Shown in pieces: positions 18,158 to 26,705 of a stretch of DNA of 64,000 nucleotides (the first letter of the stretch is position 1; every line of letters starts with the position of its first letter). The notes below the pieces were generated by a model. The model did not search any database. It had not been told where the DNA came from and was given only the letters and a program-made list of their open reading frames with translations. Source of the DNA: Chitinophagales bacterium (GTDB lineage: Bacteria; Bacteroidota; Bacteroidia; Chitinophagales; Chitinophagaceae). Both the position numbers and the translations under genes were made by a program. The stretch spans positions 1-64,000 of the forward strand of contig JAFLBM010000021.1 in assembly GCA_017303455.1 (NCBI GenBank), written 5' to 3'.

Positions 18158-19289
18158 TGTAAGTCTCAAAGGTTCTGCTGAACGAAAGCATATCCATATA
18201 AAAAAGGGGATCATCCGGACCATTACTACCCGCAGGGAAATGCTGGATCAACTGCAGGATGAGGAGCGGCTCGAATTGGACGGGGCCCTCGTATTACCGG
18301 GATTTATCAACTCACATGACCATCTTGATTTTAATTTATTCCCCCAACTCGGGAACAGGGTGTATGCTAACTATACTGAATGGGGCCGGGATATTCACAT
18401 AGTGAATGCTGGTATTGTTGCCGCTGTCCAAAAAATCCCTTTGCCTTTACGGATCCAATGGGGGCTATACAAGAACCTGTTGAATGGCTTTACCACAGTG
18501 GTCAATCATGGAGAATACTTGCAAACCGGCGATGAACTGGTCAATGTTTTCCAGGATTGCTATTCGTTGCATTCCCCGGCATTTGAAAAAAAATGGACTT
18601 TAAAACTTAATCATCCTTTGCGGAACCGCAAACCCTTTGTGATGCATATCGGCGAGGGAACTGATGAGGCGGCCGTGTCAGAGATCAATACCGTGATCCG
18701 GTCGAATTTTTTTACAAGAAGGATCATTGCAGTACATGGAGTGGCAATGGATAAAGAAAAGGCAGCTTCATTTGCAGCGATAGTCTGGTGTCCGGCTTCT
18801 AATTATTTTTTATTGGGGAAAACAGCCCCGGTTGACCTTTTGCAACAAGCTGCCAAAATTGTTTTTGGCACTGATTCCACCTTAACATCCTCCTGGTATG
18901 CCGGGGAGCATTTTAAAAGGGCTATCGGCACAGGAATGGTAAAGGAAGAAGAATTATTGGATATGCTTACTGTCACTCCGGCCCGGGTTTGGGGATTGGA
19001 CGACAGGGGAAGGGTGGAAGAAGGGATGAGGGCTGACCTGCTGATAATGGAGAACGGCAGCAAGTTTTTTAGAGAAATACCTGCAGGAATAGTAATAGTA
19101 ATGAATGGGGGAGAAATAAAAGTATTGGCAGAGAATATGCAGCAACTGCTGCAGTTACCAGGAATAGCGGATTTTGACAGGATCGTTATAAAAGGAAGGA
19201 CAATGCTGGTAAAGCCGGGCATAATCAAGCTGGTAAAGGAAATACTTTCTTTTTACCCCGCAGCTATTATCCCTTTTGAGATAGCCTGA
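18144..19289 (+). CDS. Amidohydrolase superfamily protein
   Basis: The 381-residue protein shows the composite layout of cyclic amidohydrolases. A small beta domain comes first, then the metal motif 'INSHDHLD' (His-x-His) near residue 59, 'HIGEG' and 'AVHGVAMD' for further metal-binding His residues, 'FGTDS' near residue 240 for the catalytic Asp, and a C-terminal 'RGRVEEGMRADLLIM' strand that is typical of the TrzN/guanine-deaminase branch. It probably hydrolyses an amide or amine on a small molecule. Sitting between a methyltransferase and a glycosyltransferase with overlapping ends, it belongs to the biosynthetic operon rather than to general metabolism. The substrate is unknown. Confidence 0.85.
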   Translation: MILHDVSLKGSAERKHIHIKKGIIRTITTRREMLDQLQDEERLELDGALVLPGFINSHDHLDFNLFPQLGNRVYANYTEWGRDIHIVNAGIVAAVQKIPLPLRIQWGLYKNLLNGFTTVVNHGEYLQTGDELVNVFQDCYSLHSPAFEKKWTLKLNHPLRNRKPFVMHIGEGTDEAAVSEINTVIRSNFFTRRIIAVHGVAMDKEKAASFAAIVWCPASNYFLLGKTAPVDLLQQAAKIVFGTDSTLTSSWYAGEHFKRAIGTGMVKEEELLDMLTVTPARVWGLDDRGRVEEGMRADLLIMENGSKFFREIPAGIVIVMNGGEIKVLAENMQQLLQLPGIADFDRIVIKGRTMLVKPGIIKLVKEILSFYPAAIIPFEIA

Positions 19290-20407
19290 TGGAAAAGAAA
19301 CTGAAATTCATAGAAGTTAATTATCATTTTCACCGGGAATTCACTACTCCGGATGCAGTGATCACAAAACACCTGCCTTCGAATTTATTTGCAGAAGAAT
19401 TAAGTAAGACCGCATCGGTAACGCTTATTAAGCATCTTGCTTATGATGGAGTATATCACCGGAATGAGATTCATTACCGGTTTTTCAGGAGACGTAATAG
19501 TTTTTGGCAAATACCTTTTTCCACTCACCGTTTTCTAAGAAATGAAAAGCCGGATATTGTATTGGTTCAGGGGTTTATCTATCCGCTGCAGGTGATTGCC
19601 TTGCGATTTGCGGTAGGAAGCAACTGCAAAATTATTTTACAGCACAGGGCAGAAGTTCCGTTCAGGCGGAAAAGAATATTCCAGCAATGGGCAGATAAAT
19701 TCGTCAATGCCTATTTTTTCACCGCAATGGAACAGGCTGATGAGTGGATCAGGGCCGGGGTAATTAAGGATAGAAATAAGTGTTTTGAAATACCTGCTGC
19801 AACTACAAGATTTTCAAAAAAAAATAAACTTTTCTGCCGTGAAAAATTAGGCATGGGTGATGATATAATATTCTTATGGGCCGGTCGTTTGAATGCTAAC
19901 AAAGATCCACTAACTGTCCTTGCGGCGTTTGAAAAGTATATCCGTTCTGATCAGGGTGCAAAATTGTATATGATCTACCAGGAAGATGATATGCTGGAAA
20001 TGACAAGAGAAAAGATCAATGCAAGTACTGAATTAAGAAATAATGTTATGCTTATTGGGAAAGTCGCACACGAAGAAATGGAGCTATGGTACAGTGCAGC
20101 TGATTACATCATTTCTGCCAGCCACCGGGAAGGAGGCAGTTACGTAGTGATGGAAGCCATGGCCTGTGGTTGTGTGCCTATTGTGTCTACTATACCGGCT
20201 TCCATTAAAATGATTGAGAAGGGCAGGGTTGGCTTTTACTTTGAGGCTGGAAGCAGTGATGATCTATACAGGGTGTTACTATCACTGAAACACGAAGATC
20301 ATGAAACCCGGTCTGCATTTGCAGCATTTTTTTTTAAAAGCGAAATGTCTGCTGAAGCCATCGCCAGAAAAATGCTGACTGTTTTTGGGAATTTACTGCT
20401 CAAATAA
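19289..20407 (+). CDS. GT4-family glycosyltransferase
   Basis: The start codon overlaps the amidohydrolase stop (TGATG). The 372-residue product has a GT-B fold with 'FLWAGRLNANKDPLTVLAAF' in the donor domain and the retaining E-x7-E motif in 'REGGSYVVMEAMACGCVPI'. It should transfer a sugar from a nucleotide donor to a growing repeat unit at the inner membrane. It ends the plus-strand trio and overlaps the convergent glycosyltransferase gene by 15 bp. Confidence 0.92.
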   Translation: MEKKLKFIEVNYHFHREFTTPDAVITKHLPSNLFAEELSKTASVTLIKHLAYDGVYHRNEIHYRFFRRRNSFWQIPFSTHRFLRNEKPDIVLVQGFIYPLQVIALRFAVGSNCKIILQHRAEVPFRRKRIFQQWADKFVNAYFFTAMEQADEWIRAGVIKDRNKCFEIPAATTRFSKKNKLFCREKLGMGDDIIFLWAGRLNANKDPLTVLAAFEKYIRSDQGAKLYMIYQEDDMLEMTREKINASTELRNNVMLIGKVAHEEMELWYSAADYIISASHREGGSYVVMEAMACGCVPIVSTIPASIKMIEKGRVGFYFEAGSSDDLYRVLLSLKHEDHETRSAFAAFFFKSEMSAEAIARKMLTVFGNLLLK

Positions 20408-21454
20408 TCCTACTATTTTCTGTGCACAATCTTTTATTTTGTAAGGGAGAACAGATTCATAAGAAGTGTCTGTTTTCAGCAGACCCGGTATTTTCTTAAG
20501 CATTATTTCTTTTGTGTCAGCAATGATCCAATTATGAATAGCCGCATTCATGGGTTTTACAAAGCTGATGACCTTCGCTTTGGCATATAGTGCTTCGAGA
20601 CAAACCATGCCAAAACCCTCATACGAAGAAGTGTGAAGAAATATCTTTGTATGCTGCATCAGTTTCAGTAATTCAATATGGGGTAATTCACCTGTTAAAA
20701 TGATGGTTTCTTTTAAATCGAGCAGGCTGATTTGTTCTTCCAGTTTTTTTCTTTCCGGCCCTTCTCCGCATATGGCTACCCTGAGCCATGGAATTTCTTT
20801 CCTGATGTCCGCAACTACTTCAACGAAAAGATCAAACCTCTTAAGTGGTATCAGTGAACCGGCTCCGAGTATATCAATTGTTTTTTCTAACCCGTTTGAG
20901 GGGAACATACCCGGATCAATTCCGGGTGGAATGATCGTGAAAGGACGGATCCCATGATTTTTCTCCATTTCGCCGGCAATGAAATCTGATAATGCAATCA
21001 ATTCATTTTTATCCGGCTTAATCCTGCTTACGTATTTATTTGTGGCTTTTGCATCCTGTCCCAGTATCCAACAGCGATGAATTAGTTGGTGTTTAGCCGC
21101 AAACCGGCTACCCAGCAGTGCACATTCCCCGCACCAGAAACTCAGTATGCCGGTGATTTTGTTTTGTTCATGGATAAGACGAAGTTCGGCTTTGATTTTT
21201 CGCCATAACCACCATCGTTGGATACCCGGTTTGTTTTTTCCTCCAAAGCTTTTAACCCTGATTCCATTCCACGTATAGGTTGATTCGGTGAAAGGGTATT
21301 GAAAACTCAGGATAAGGAGTTGAATAGTGGGGTAATTTCTGCTGATCGTCAATAGAAGAGATTGCTGGAGAGGTAAACAGGTACTGTCTGTTTCATCCTT
21401 TGGGAAACCCGGTGTAAGTATTACCAGTGTTTGAGATTTATCCTTCACCGGCAA
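20393..21454 (-). CDS. GT4-family glycosyltransferase
   Basis: A GT-B glycosyltransferase of 353 residues. The donor domain contains 'LGAGSLIPLKRFDLFVEVVA' and 'CGEGPERKKLE', and the E-x7-E motif is in 'YEGFGMVCLEALYAKAKVI'. It is the last gene of the ten-gene minus-strand operon that starts with the flippase, and its start overlaps the preceding glycosyltransferase gene by 17 bp. The specific linkage is not predictable. Confidence 0.92.
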   Translation of the reverse strand: MPVKDKSQTLVILTPGFPKDETDSTCLPLQQSLLLTISRNYPTIQLLILSFQYPFTESTYTWNGIRVKSFGGKNKPGIQRWWLWRKIKAELRLIHEQNKITGILSFWCGECALLGSRFAAKHQLIHRCWILGQDAKATNKYVSRIKPDKNELIALSDFIAGEMEKNHGIRPFTIIPPGIDPGMFPSNGLEKTIDILGAGSLIPLKRFDLFVEVVADIRKEIPWLRVAICGEGPERKKLEEQISLLDLKETIILTGELPHIELLKLMQHTKIFLHTSSYEGFGMVCLEALYAKAKVISFVKPMNAAIHNWIIADTKEIMLKKIPGLLKTDTSYESVLPYKIKDCAQKIVGLFEQ

Positions 21455-22262
21455 CAGATTTTTTTTCAGTTAAAACAGGGTGTGACAGGGCAGGTGATTT
21501 TATTTTTTTTGGAGCAGCATGCATCCGGTACAGCTTGCTGTATTTCAAAAATACCTGGTGAGATGTATTGACAGCAATCGCAAAACCATCAGCTCCGTCG
21601 AGGAAACCAAGCCGGAAAAAGTAACCATTAATAAAAGCCCAACACGGTCTCAGCAGCATTTTAAACCACGAACTGCGGGTGCCCTTTGTATATAAAGATG
21701 CAGAGGCAATGGAACTTAACCGGTTATTTTGCCACACAAGATCATCCGGGCTATTAAACGAATAGTGAAGGAGGTCACCTTTCAGCTTTTTAGTCCCAAA
21801 GCCGGGTTGCAACACAATTTTATCATGCGGGTTCAATCCTGCCCATTGGGCTATCCGGCGGTCAAAGAGCCGGATCTTTTTATCAGGATACCAAAGTCCG
21901 TGACGGATGAAACGGCCGCAATAATTGGTGCAGCGGTTCATTTCATAAGCCCTGTGTGGGAAAGCTTCTTTCTCAGCAAGGATAGAATCAGCAAGCTGAT
22001 TATCCAGTGCTTCATCGGCATCGAGGCTGAGTATATAATTGCTGGAAGCCAGTTGCATAGCAAAATTCTTCTGCCCGATATACCCACGGAATTTTTCCTG
22101 GTACACGATTGCCCCGAAACTACGGGCAATGGCAACAGTCTGGTCAGTGGAAAAGGAATCCAATACGATGATCTCGTCAGCCACTTTTCTGACCGATTCA
22201 ATACAGCGGCCGATATTGTTTTCCTCGTTAAATGTTATTATTACTGCTGACAGTGGCTGCAT
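21438..22262 (-). CDS. GT2-family glycosyltransferase, WaaE/LPS-core type
   Basis: A GT-A fold enzyme of 274 residues. It starts with 'LSAVIITFNEENNIGRCIESV', carries 'ADEIIVLDSFSTDQTVAIA' and the metal-binding 'LSLDADEALD', and has the 'RHGLWYPDKKIRLFDR' segment that is characteristic of the beta-1,4-glucosyltransferase WaaE/KdtX group. Those enzymes add glucose to the lipopolysaccharide inner core, so a lipid-linked or core oligosaccharide acceptor is plausible. The C-terminus is basic and proline-rich. Confidence 0.92.
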   Translation of the reverse strand: MQPLSAVIITFNEENNIGRCIESVRKVADEIIVLDSFSTDQTVAIARSFGAIVYQEKFRGYIGQKNFAMQLASSNYILSLDADEALDNQLADSILAEKEAFPHRAYEMNRCTNYCGRFIRHGLWYPDKKIRLFDRRIAQWAGLNPHDKIVLQPGFGTKKLKGDLLHYSFNSPDDLVWQNNRLSSIASASLYTKGTRSSWFKMLLRPCWAFINGYFFRLGFLDGADGFAIAVNTSHQVFLKYSKLYRMHAAPKKIKSPALSHPVLTEKKSVAGEG

Positions 22263-22278
22263 ATCGTGTTAACTTATT

Positions 22279-23559
22279 TCATCCCGGACCCCGAAGCTGT
22301 TTTTTACTAAATCGTTTAATTCCGGCAAAAGGTTTACCCGGCTTTATAAAAAGCGCAAAGAAGAAGGCATAAAAGAATATGCCTTTATTCACATCCAGGA
22401 TGTTTTCAGAAAAGGAAACAATAATTACCAGTATAAGAAAGCAGGCGAATAGACTGTCCTTGTTTTGCAGGGCTGTCCGGGTACCTGCAACAAGTGCGAC
22501 CAGGAATACAAATAAGCCCGCAATACCTGTTTTGATTAGAAAGCTGAGGTATTGATTATGTGCGTTTAGCTCCAGTAAATAGGACTGATACAGTTTGTTT
22601 TCAAAGTATTTTTCATTCAGTAATCTTTTTTCAGACCCGGATCCGTGACCCCAGGCAGGGGATTTACCAATAAGCTGCCAGGCTATTTTCCAGCGGGAGA
22701 GCCGGGGCTCGGCTGTTTCACTACCCAGGGAAGTGCGGGCCAGGTCTTCCCTGAAAGTTTCAATATATCTTCTTTTTAAGGTGTCAATATGACTAATTGA
22801 AAAGATGACAAGGGCAGACAGGGTAAGGCTTGTTATGATAATTCTTTTTCTTAAGGCGGGCTGTTTAATAAAAAAGGGAAGTGCCACACAGCAATATAAT
22901 AGTGCCGATATCAATACTGCCTTAGAGGCCAGTTGTACCAGTCCCGCCAGCAATATCAACGCCATAATACCCATCCACAAACGGGCTGATTTTTTTTCTT
23001 CGATAAAGTACTGAATAACGACTGATAGAGACAAAGCGGAATACAGGGAAAGGTAGGTGGCATGAATACCAACTGGTTCAGAAAAATTATGATTGATAAA
23101 GGATATTGATAATATGGAGCGTACCGGCATTTCATAGAAAAGAATTATATGAAAAGCATCCGTATATAAGTACAGAATGGTCAGTGTGCAGCTTATTGCC
23201 AGGAACAGGAGGATGTTTTTTTTATACCGGGCTAAATTTATTTTCAGTAGTGAAAAAATAACCGGGATAAGTAAAATGGCTAATTGCCGCTGCAGATCTT
23301 TTATACCCTGGCCTTTATCATCCGACCAGGCAAGGGCAATAACACCCAGCAGGAATACGGCAGTCAGTAAACCGTTTTGCAGGGTAAAAAGATTCCTGAG
23401 CTGTTCTTTTTTCACATGAATGATGCTGTGCAATAAAAGGCTGATCAACGTCAATTCACTGTATAAACGGTCAAAAGGAAGAAAGAAGACGAAGGCCGCA
23501 AGATGATAGTAAGTGATCTTATTCTCCGTTGTGTCGTTTATGATGAAGAGTTTTTTCAT
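22279..23559 (-). CDS. O-antigen ligase/polymerase family membrane protein
   Basis: This 426-residue protein has about ten membrane segments and a periplasmic loop containing 'WGHGSGSEKRL' and 'LNAHNQYLSFLIKTGIAGL'. That is the signature of the Wzy_C/WaaL (O-antigen ligase) family, where the loop His-Asn-Gln region is part of the active site. It would either ligate the finished polysaccharide to a lipid core or polymerise repeat units. Its ATG overlaps the stop of the upstream glycosyltransferase by 4 bp. A second candidate polymerase is encoded at 26692-28311. Confidence 0.88.
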   Translation of the reverse strand: MKKLFIINDTTENKITYYHLAAFVFFLPFDRLYSELTLISLLLHSIIHVKKEQLRNLFTLQNGLLTAVFLLGVIALAWSDDKGQGIKDLQRQLAILLIPVIFSLLKINLARYKKNILLFLAISCTLTILYLYTDAFHIILFYEMPVRSILSISFINHNFSEPVGIHATYLSLYSALSLSVVIQYFIEEKKSARLWMGIMALILLAGLVQLASKAVLISALLYCCVALPFFIKQPALRKRIIITSLTLSALVIFSISHIDTLKRRYIETFREDLARTSLGSETAEPRLSRWKIAWQLIGKSPAWGHGSGSEKRLLNEKYFENKLYQSYLLELNAHNQYLSFLIKTGIAGLFVFLVALVAGTRTALQNKDSLFACFLILVIIVSFSENILDVNKGIFFYAFFFALFIKPGKPFAGIKRFSKKQLRGPG

Positions 23560-24665
23560 GCCTGTTGTTCAGTATAGCATTGGAGTAAAAATGTTTCGTA
23601 TAGATCGGTTATATGCTCCCAATTATAGAACTCTTTTATCTTGTTCTTCTGTGCTTTCATCCATTGCGTTTTAATTTCAGCAGGGGTTTCGGTAAGAATG
23701 ATGCGGGATACATCTCCGGGAGTTGAGAAATAGCGGGCCTCACTGCCGAGTACCGCTTCATTAAATTCATTCTTATGCGCTGCTATGATACAGCCGGCCG
23801 CCATCGCTTCTAACAGGGATGGATTCGTTCCCCCGACGCTGTGCCCGTGAAAGTATAGTTTGCAAAATGCCCGCAGGTTATCCAGTTTATGCTGATCGAA
23901 TAGGGCTCCCGCAAAATGTATTGTATCATTCCTAATATATTTCTGTACCAGTTTTTGTCCATAGCTATTTCCTGTATTCCCTATAACAAGAAATTTATCA
24001 ACTGAACCGCTGGCAATATAGCCATCCAGGATCATTTCGATATTGTTTTCCGGTTCCATCCGGGCCACGAGTAAATAGTATTCACCCTGCCGGGTATTGA
24101 ATTCTTTTAAATGATCTGCTGATAAAGCGGAGCTGATAGTTGCTCCATAAGGAATGAACTGAGAGGTGATACCATATTTTTCATCCAGGTACTTTTTAAT
24201 GGCAACAGAATCTGCAATATGAAAGTGACTGAAACGGACAGCCAGTTTTTCAGCATATTTCAGGAAGATGCGAACGGGTTTGGAATATTTGCTCCGTTTC
24301 CATTCCAATCCATCCATATTGGATATGATTAGGGATTGTTTGGGGAATATCCGGCCCCAGGCAGAACTGCTGGTGTAACCCATGAACAAAAGAATATCAT
24401 ACGCTTGCTTTCTTGCATGACGAATACAGTTCAGGTCATACAGGAATTGCCCGGCCGTACCAATTTTTTTCTCCGGATCATAGCAGTGTATTATTTCCAC
24501 CCCCTTCCATATTTTTTCTTTATACGGATGATTATGTGAATTGTAGACGGTAACAGCATGCCCTTTTTTTACCAGGCCCTCAGACAAAAATGTAACAGCC
24601 TGTTCATAACCACCATAATGATTAGGAATACCTCTTGTTCCGGCTATGGCAATTTTTAGTTTCAT
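23556..24665 (-). CDS. DUF1972-type glycosyltransferase (rhamnosyltransferase-like)
   Basis: The N-terminus 'IAGTRGIPNHYGGYEQAVTFLSEGL' is the hallmark of the DUF1972 group, GT4 enzymes that include capsule rhamnosyltransferases (WchF/Cps type). The donor half has 'LLVARMEPENNIEMILDGYI' and 'GHSVGGTNPSLLEAMAAGCII', giving the E-x7-E pattern. The 369-residue length is normal. It overlaps the genes on both sides by 4 bp (upstream glycosyltransferase and downstream ligase), so it sits in the core of the operon. Rhamnose as donor is a family-based guess. Confidence 0.92.
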   Translation of the reverse strand: MKLKIAIAGTRGIPNHYGGYEQAVTFLSEGLVKKGHAVTVYNSHNHPYKEKIWKGVEIIHCYDPEKKIGTAGQFLYDLNCIRHARKQAYDILLFMGYTSSSAWGRIFPKQSLIISNMDGLEWKRSKYSKPVRIFLKYAEKLAVRFSHFHIADSVAIKKYLDEKYGITSQFIPYGATISSALSADHLKEFNTRQGEYYLLVARMEPENNIEMILDGYIASGSVDKFLVIGNTGNSYGQKLVQKYIRNDTIHFAGALFDQHKLDNLRAFCKLYFHGHSVGGTNPSLLEAMAAGCIIAAHKNEFNEAVLGSEARYFSTPGDVSRIILTETPAEIKTQWMKAQKNKIKEFYNWEHITDLYETFLLQCYTEQQA

Positions 24666-25744
24666 TTATTATTTAAAATGGATTCGTAAGCTTCTGCTGT
24701 TTTTTTGCCTGTTTTTTGCCATGTGTAGGTGCTGCTGATCTTTTCAGCTAATAAAGAGGTTGTTTCTTTTTTCGCTGCAGTGTCAACAGTATTATAGATG
24801 GAGGAAGGAGATGCAGGATCACAGTAAAGGGCATCTTCTCCAAAATAGGAAGCTGCAAAGCCATTCTTTGTAGAAACAATGTTACATTTCATGGCTGCTG
24901 CTTCAAGTGAGGCGAGGCCGCAGTTTTCATACCAGCCAGGTAGTACATGTACTTTTGCTTTTTGATAATACTGTAGTAATTCTTCTTGTGGAAGATGGTC
25001 AATGAAACTGATGTTACCGGCTGCGATCTTTTTACAAGCCCGGTAATAGCCTGATTGATTAGGCGCAGCGGCACCGATCAGTAAAAGCCTGTAGGCTGAA
25101 TTGTTGAGGGCCTTTATGAGGTTAAGCTGATTTTTGATCCCCTCGATCCTGGCCACACAGATAACAAGATCTTTTTCTTTAGGAATAGTATCACTTGTTT
25201 TAAAACGCAACGGGTCAATTCCCAAGGGAACATTTTTTTGCAGTTGTACCGGCCCGAATTTCTTTTTTATCACCTGGTATTCTTCTTCGCTACCGGTTAA
25301 TAATGCAGAACAGTTTTTCAAAATTGCTGTAATGGATTTTTGCTGCCCTTTTCTCAAATAGGAGATTCCGGGAAAAATATCTTTGCCTGCTAACCCTCTT
25401 GCAATTGTTTTCAGGTATTCATTGTTATTCCCGGGAAAAAGTTTGAAAAAAGGTGCTGTCCAGTCTGTCCGGTGAAATTTATCATACCCGGTATAATCGA
25501 TCCAGATCGGAGATAATACATAGGGTGCAGGCGATCTTTCAATATGCCTGAGTATATCTGCGGGCCTTGTTATATTAAAAAAATGCAGCAGGTCGTATTG
25601 GTTGTAATCCGGGTTTTTGTCAGCCAGTATGATTTCTGAGCGGATGCCCAATGCACGGAGATGACTGTTTGTTTCCAGCAGTTGTATTGTATCGCCACCA
25701 CGGGCGGTAAACAATGTTGATCTTGTAATTAGTGCGACTCGCAT
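24662..25744 (-). CDS. GT4-family glycosyltransferase
   Basis: A 360-residue GT-B enzyme. 'FTARGGDTIQLLETNSHLRALG' is the acceptor-side start, 'CVARIEGIKNQLNLIKAL' opens the donor domain, and 'GWYENCGLASLEAAAMKCNIVST' holds the E-x7-E motif. It starts 4 bp after the stop of the GT2 gene upstream and overlaps the DUF1972 gene by 4 bp. Donor and linkage are unknown. Confidence 0.92.
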   Translation of the reverse strand: MRVALITRSTLFTARGGDTIQLLETNSHLRALGIRSEIILADKNPDYNQYDLLHFFNITRPADILRHIERSPAPYVLSPIWIDYTGYDKFHRTDWTAPFFKLFPGNNNEYLKTIARGLAGKDIFPGISYLRKGQQKSITAILKNCSALLTGSEEEYQVIKKKFGPVQLQKNVPLGIDPLRFKTSDTIPKEKDLVICVARIEGIKNQLNLIKALNNSAYRLLLIGAAAPNQSGYYRACKKIAAGNISFIDHLPQEELLQYYQKAKVHVLPGWYENCGLASLEAAAMKCNIVSTKNGFAASYFGEDALYCDPASPSSIYNTVDTAAKKETTSLLAEKISSTYTWQKTGKKTAEAYESILNNK

Positions 25745-25748
25745 GAGT

Positions 25749-26705
25749 TCAGGATTGTGGTTTTGTTTTCCGGTACAACCATTGAATAAAGGTTTCGGGG
25801 AAAAAACTCAGGAGGTACAAGACATAGTTTTCCCATCTGGCAGGGTGCAGTTTGATCGCCCTGGAAAATTGGCTCCTTGCCCTTGACGGCTGGTGATTGT
25901 TGACCAGGAATTTTTTCCCGCACAACGCATAGTAGGCTCCTTCTTTAATATCCCCTGTTTGCTGAGTTTTAACCAGCAACTTTAGTTTTTCCCCGTCTTC
26001 AGCCGATGCATATCCCTGCCCGAGGATTTTTCTCTTTAATATGTTAAACTCTTTACTGCACCATTTTTCATCAATGGTGACAGAGGAGGGATTGAACCGG
26101 ACCCTGATCAGTTGTTCCTGCAGGTTGCGGAACTTTCCCTGGCTGGCTAATTGCAGCCATAAAACATGATCTTCAAAATTGTGTGCAAAAGCACAATAAC
26201 CACCGGCTTTCAGGACCGCTTCTTTCCGGTACATGACAGCGGAGTGAATGAAAGGACAGGTTTGTTTAATAATACCCAGCAGTTGTTCATGACTGTAGGC
26301 CGGGCATTTAAAATGAAAAAGGTATTCCCCGTTTGCCGAGATATATTCAGCCTCACCACCACAGATGACATAGTCAGGATTACTTTCAAGAAAATCATAT
26401 TGTTTTCTCAGGCGGCCCGGCAGGCAAATATCATCTGCATCAAAACGGGCAATGTAGTTTGTATTGGCTTCCTGTAAACCCCTGTTAAGAGCCGCTGAAA
26501 TCCCGCTATGCTCCTGTGAGACGATACGAATGCGGGTATCGTCAAATTTCCGGATAAGATCAACTGTTCCGTCTGTTGAGCCATCATCAATGATCAGTAA
26601 TTCAAATCCCTCAAAATCCTGCGCTAAAACCGAACTGATGGCTTCTCCAATATAGGCAGCCGTATTGTAGACTGGCATCAGTATGGTGATTTTATTCCTG
26701 TTCAT
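25749..26705 (-). CDS. GT2-family glycosyltransferase
   Basis: The N-terminal 220 residues form a classic GT-A domain: 'ILMPVYNTAAYIGEAISSVL', 'LLIIDDGSTDGTVDLI', 'ARFDADDICLPGRL' for donor and metal binding, and 'NFEDHVLWLQLA' for the catalytic acid region. The last 90 residues are basic and helical with 'YLLSFFPETFIQWLYR', which may contact the membrane. The gene overlaps the upstream polymerase candidate by 14 bp. Confidence 0.93.
   Translation of the reverse strand: MNRNKITILMPVYNTAAYIGEAISSVLAQDFEGFELLIIDDGSTDGTVDLIRKFDDTRIRIVSQEHSGISAALNRGLQEANTNYIARFDADDICLPGRLRKQYDFLESNPDYVICGGEAEYISANGEYLFHFKCPAYSHEQLLGIIKQTCPFIHSAVMYRKEAVLKAGGYCAFAHNFEDHVLWLQLASQGKFRNLQEQLIRVRFNPSSVTIDEKWCSKEFNILKRKILGQGYASAEDGEKLKLLVKTQQTGDIKEGAYYALCGKKFLVNNHQPSRARSQFSRAIKLHPARWENYVLYLLSFFPETFIQWLYRKTKPQS

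Noticed and set aside
18803..19228. 141-codon minus-strand frame opposite the amidohydrolase
   Set aside because: It is fully covered by the amidohydrolase coding sequence, whose metal and catalytic motifs are intact.
21729..22250. 173-codon plus-strand frame opposite the WaaE-like glycosyltransferase
   Set aside because: It lies wholly inside a clear GT2 gene on the other strand, and its residues look like an antisense reading of conserved codons.
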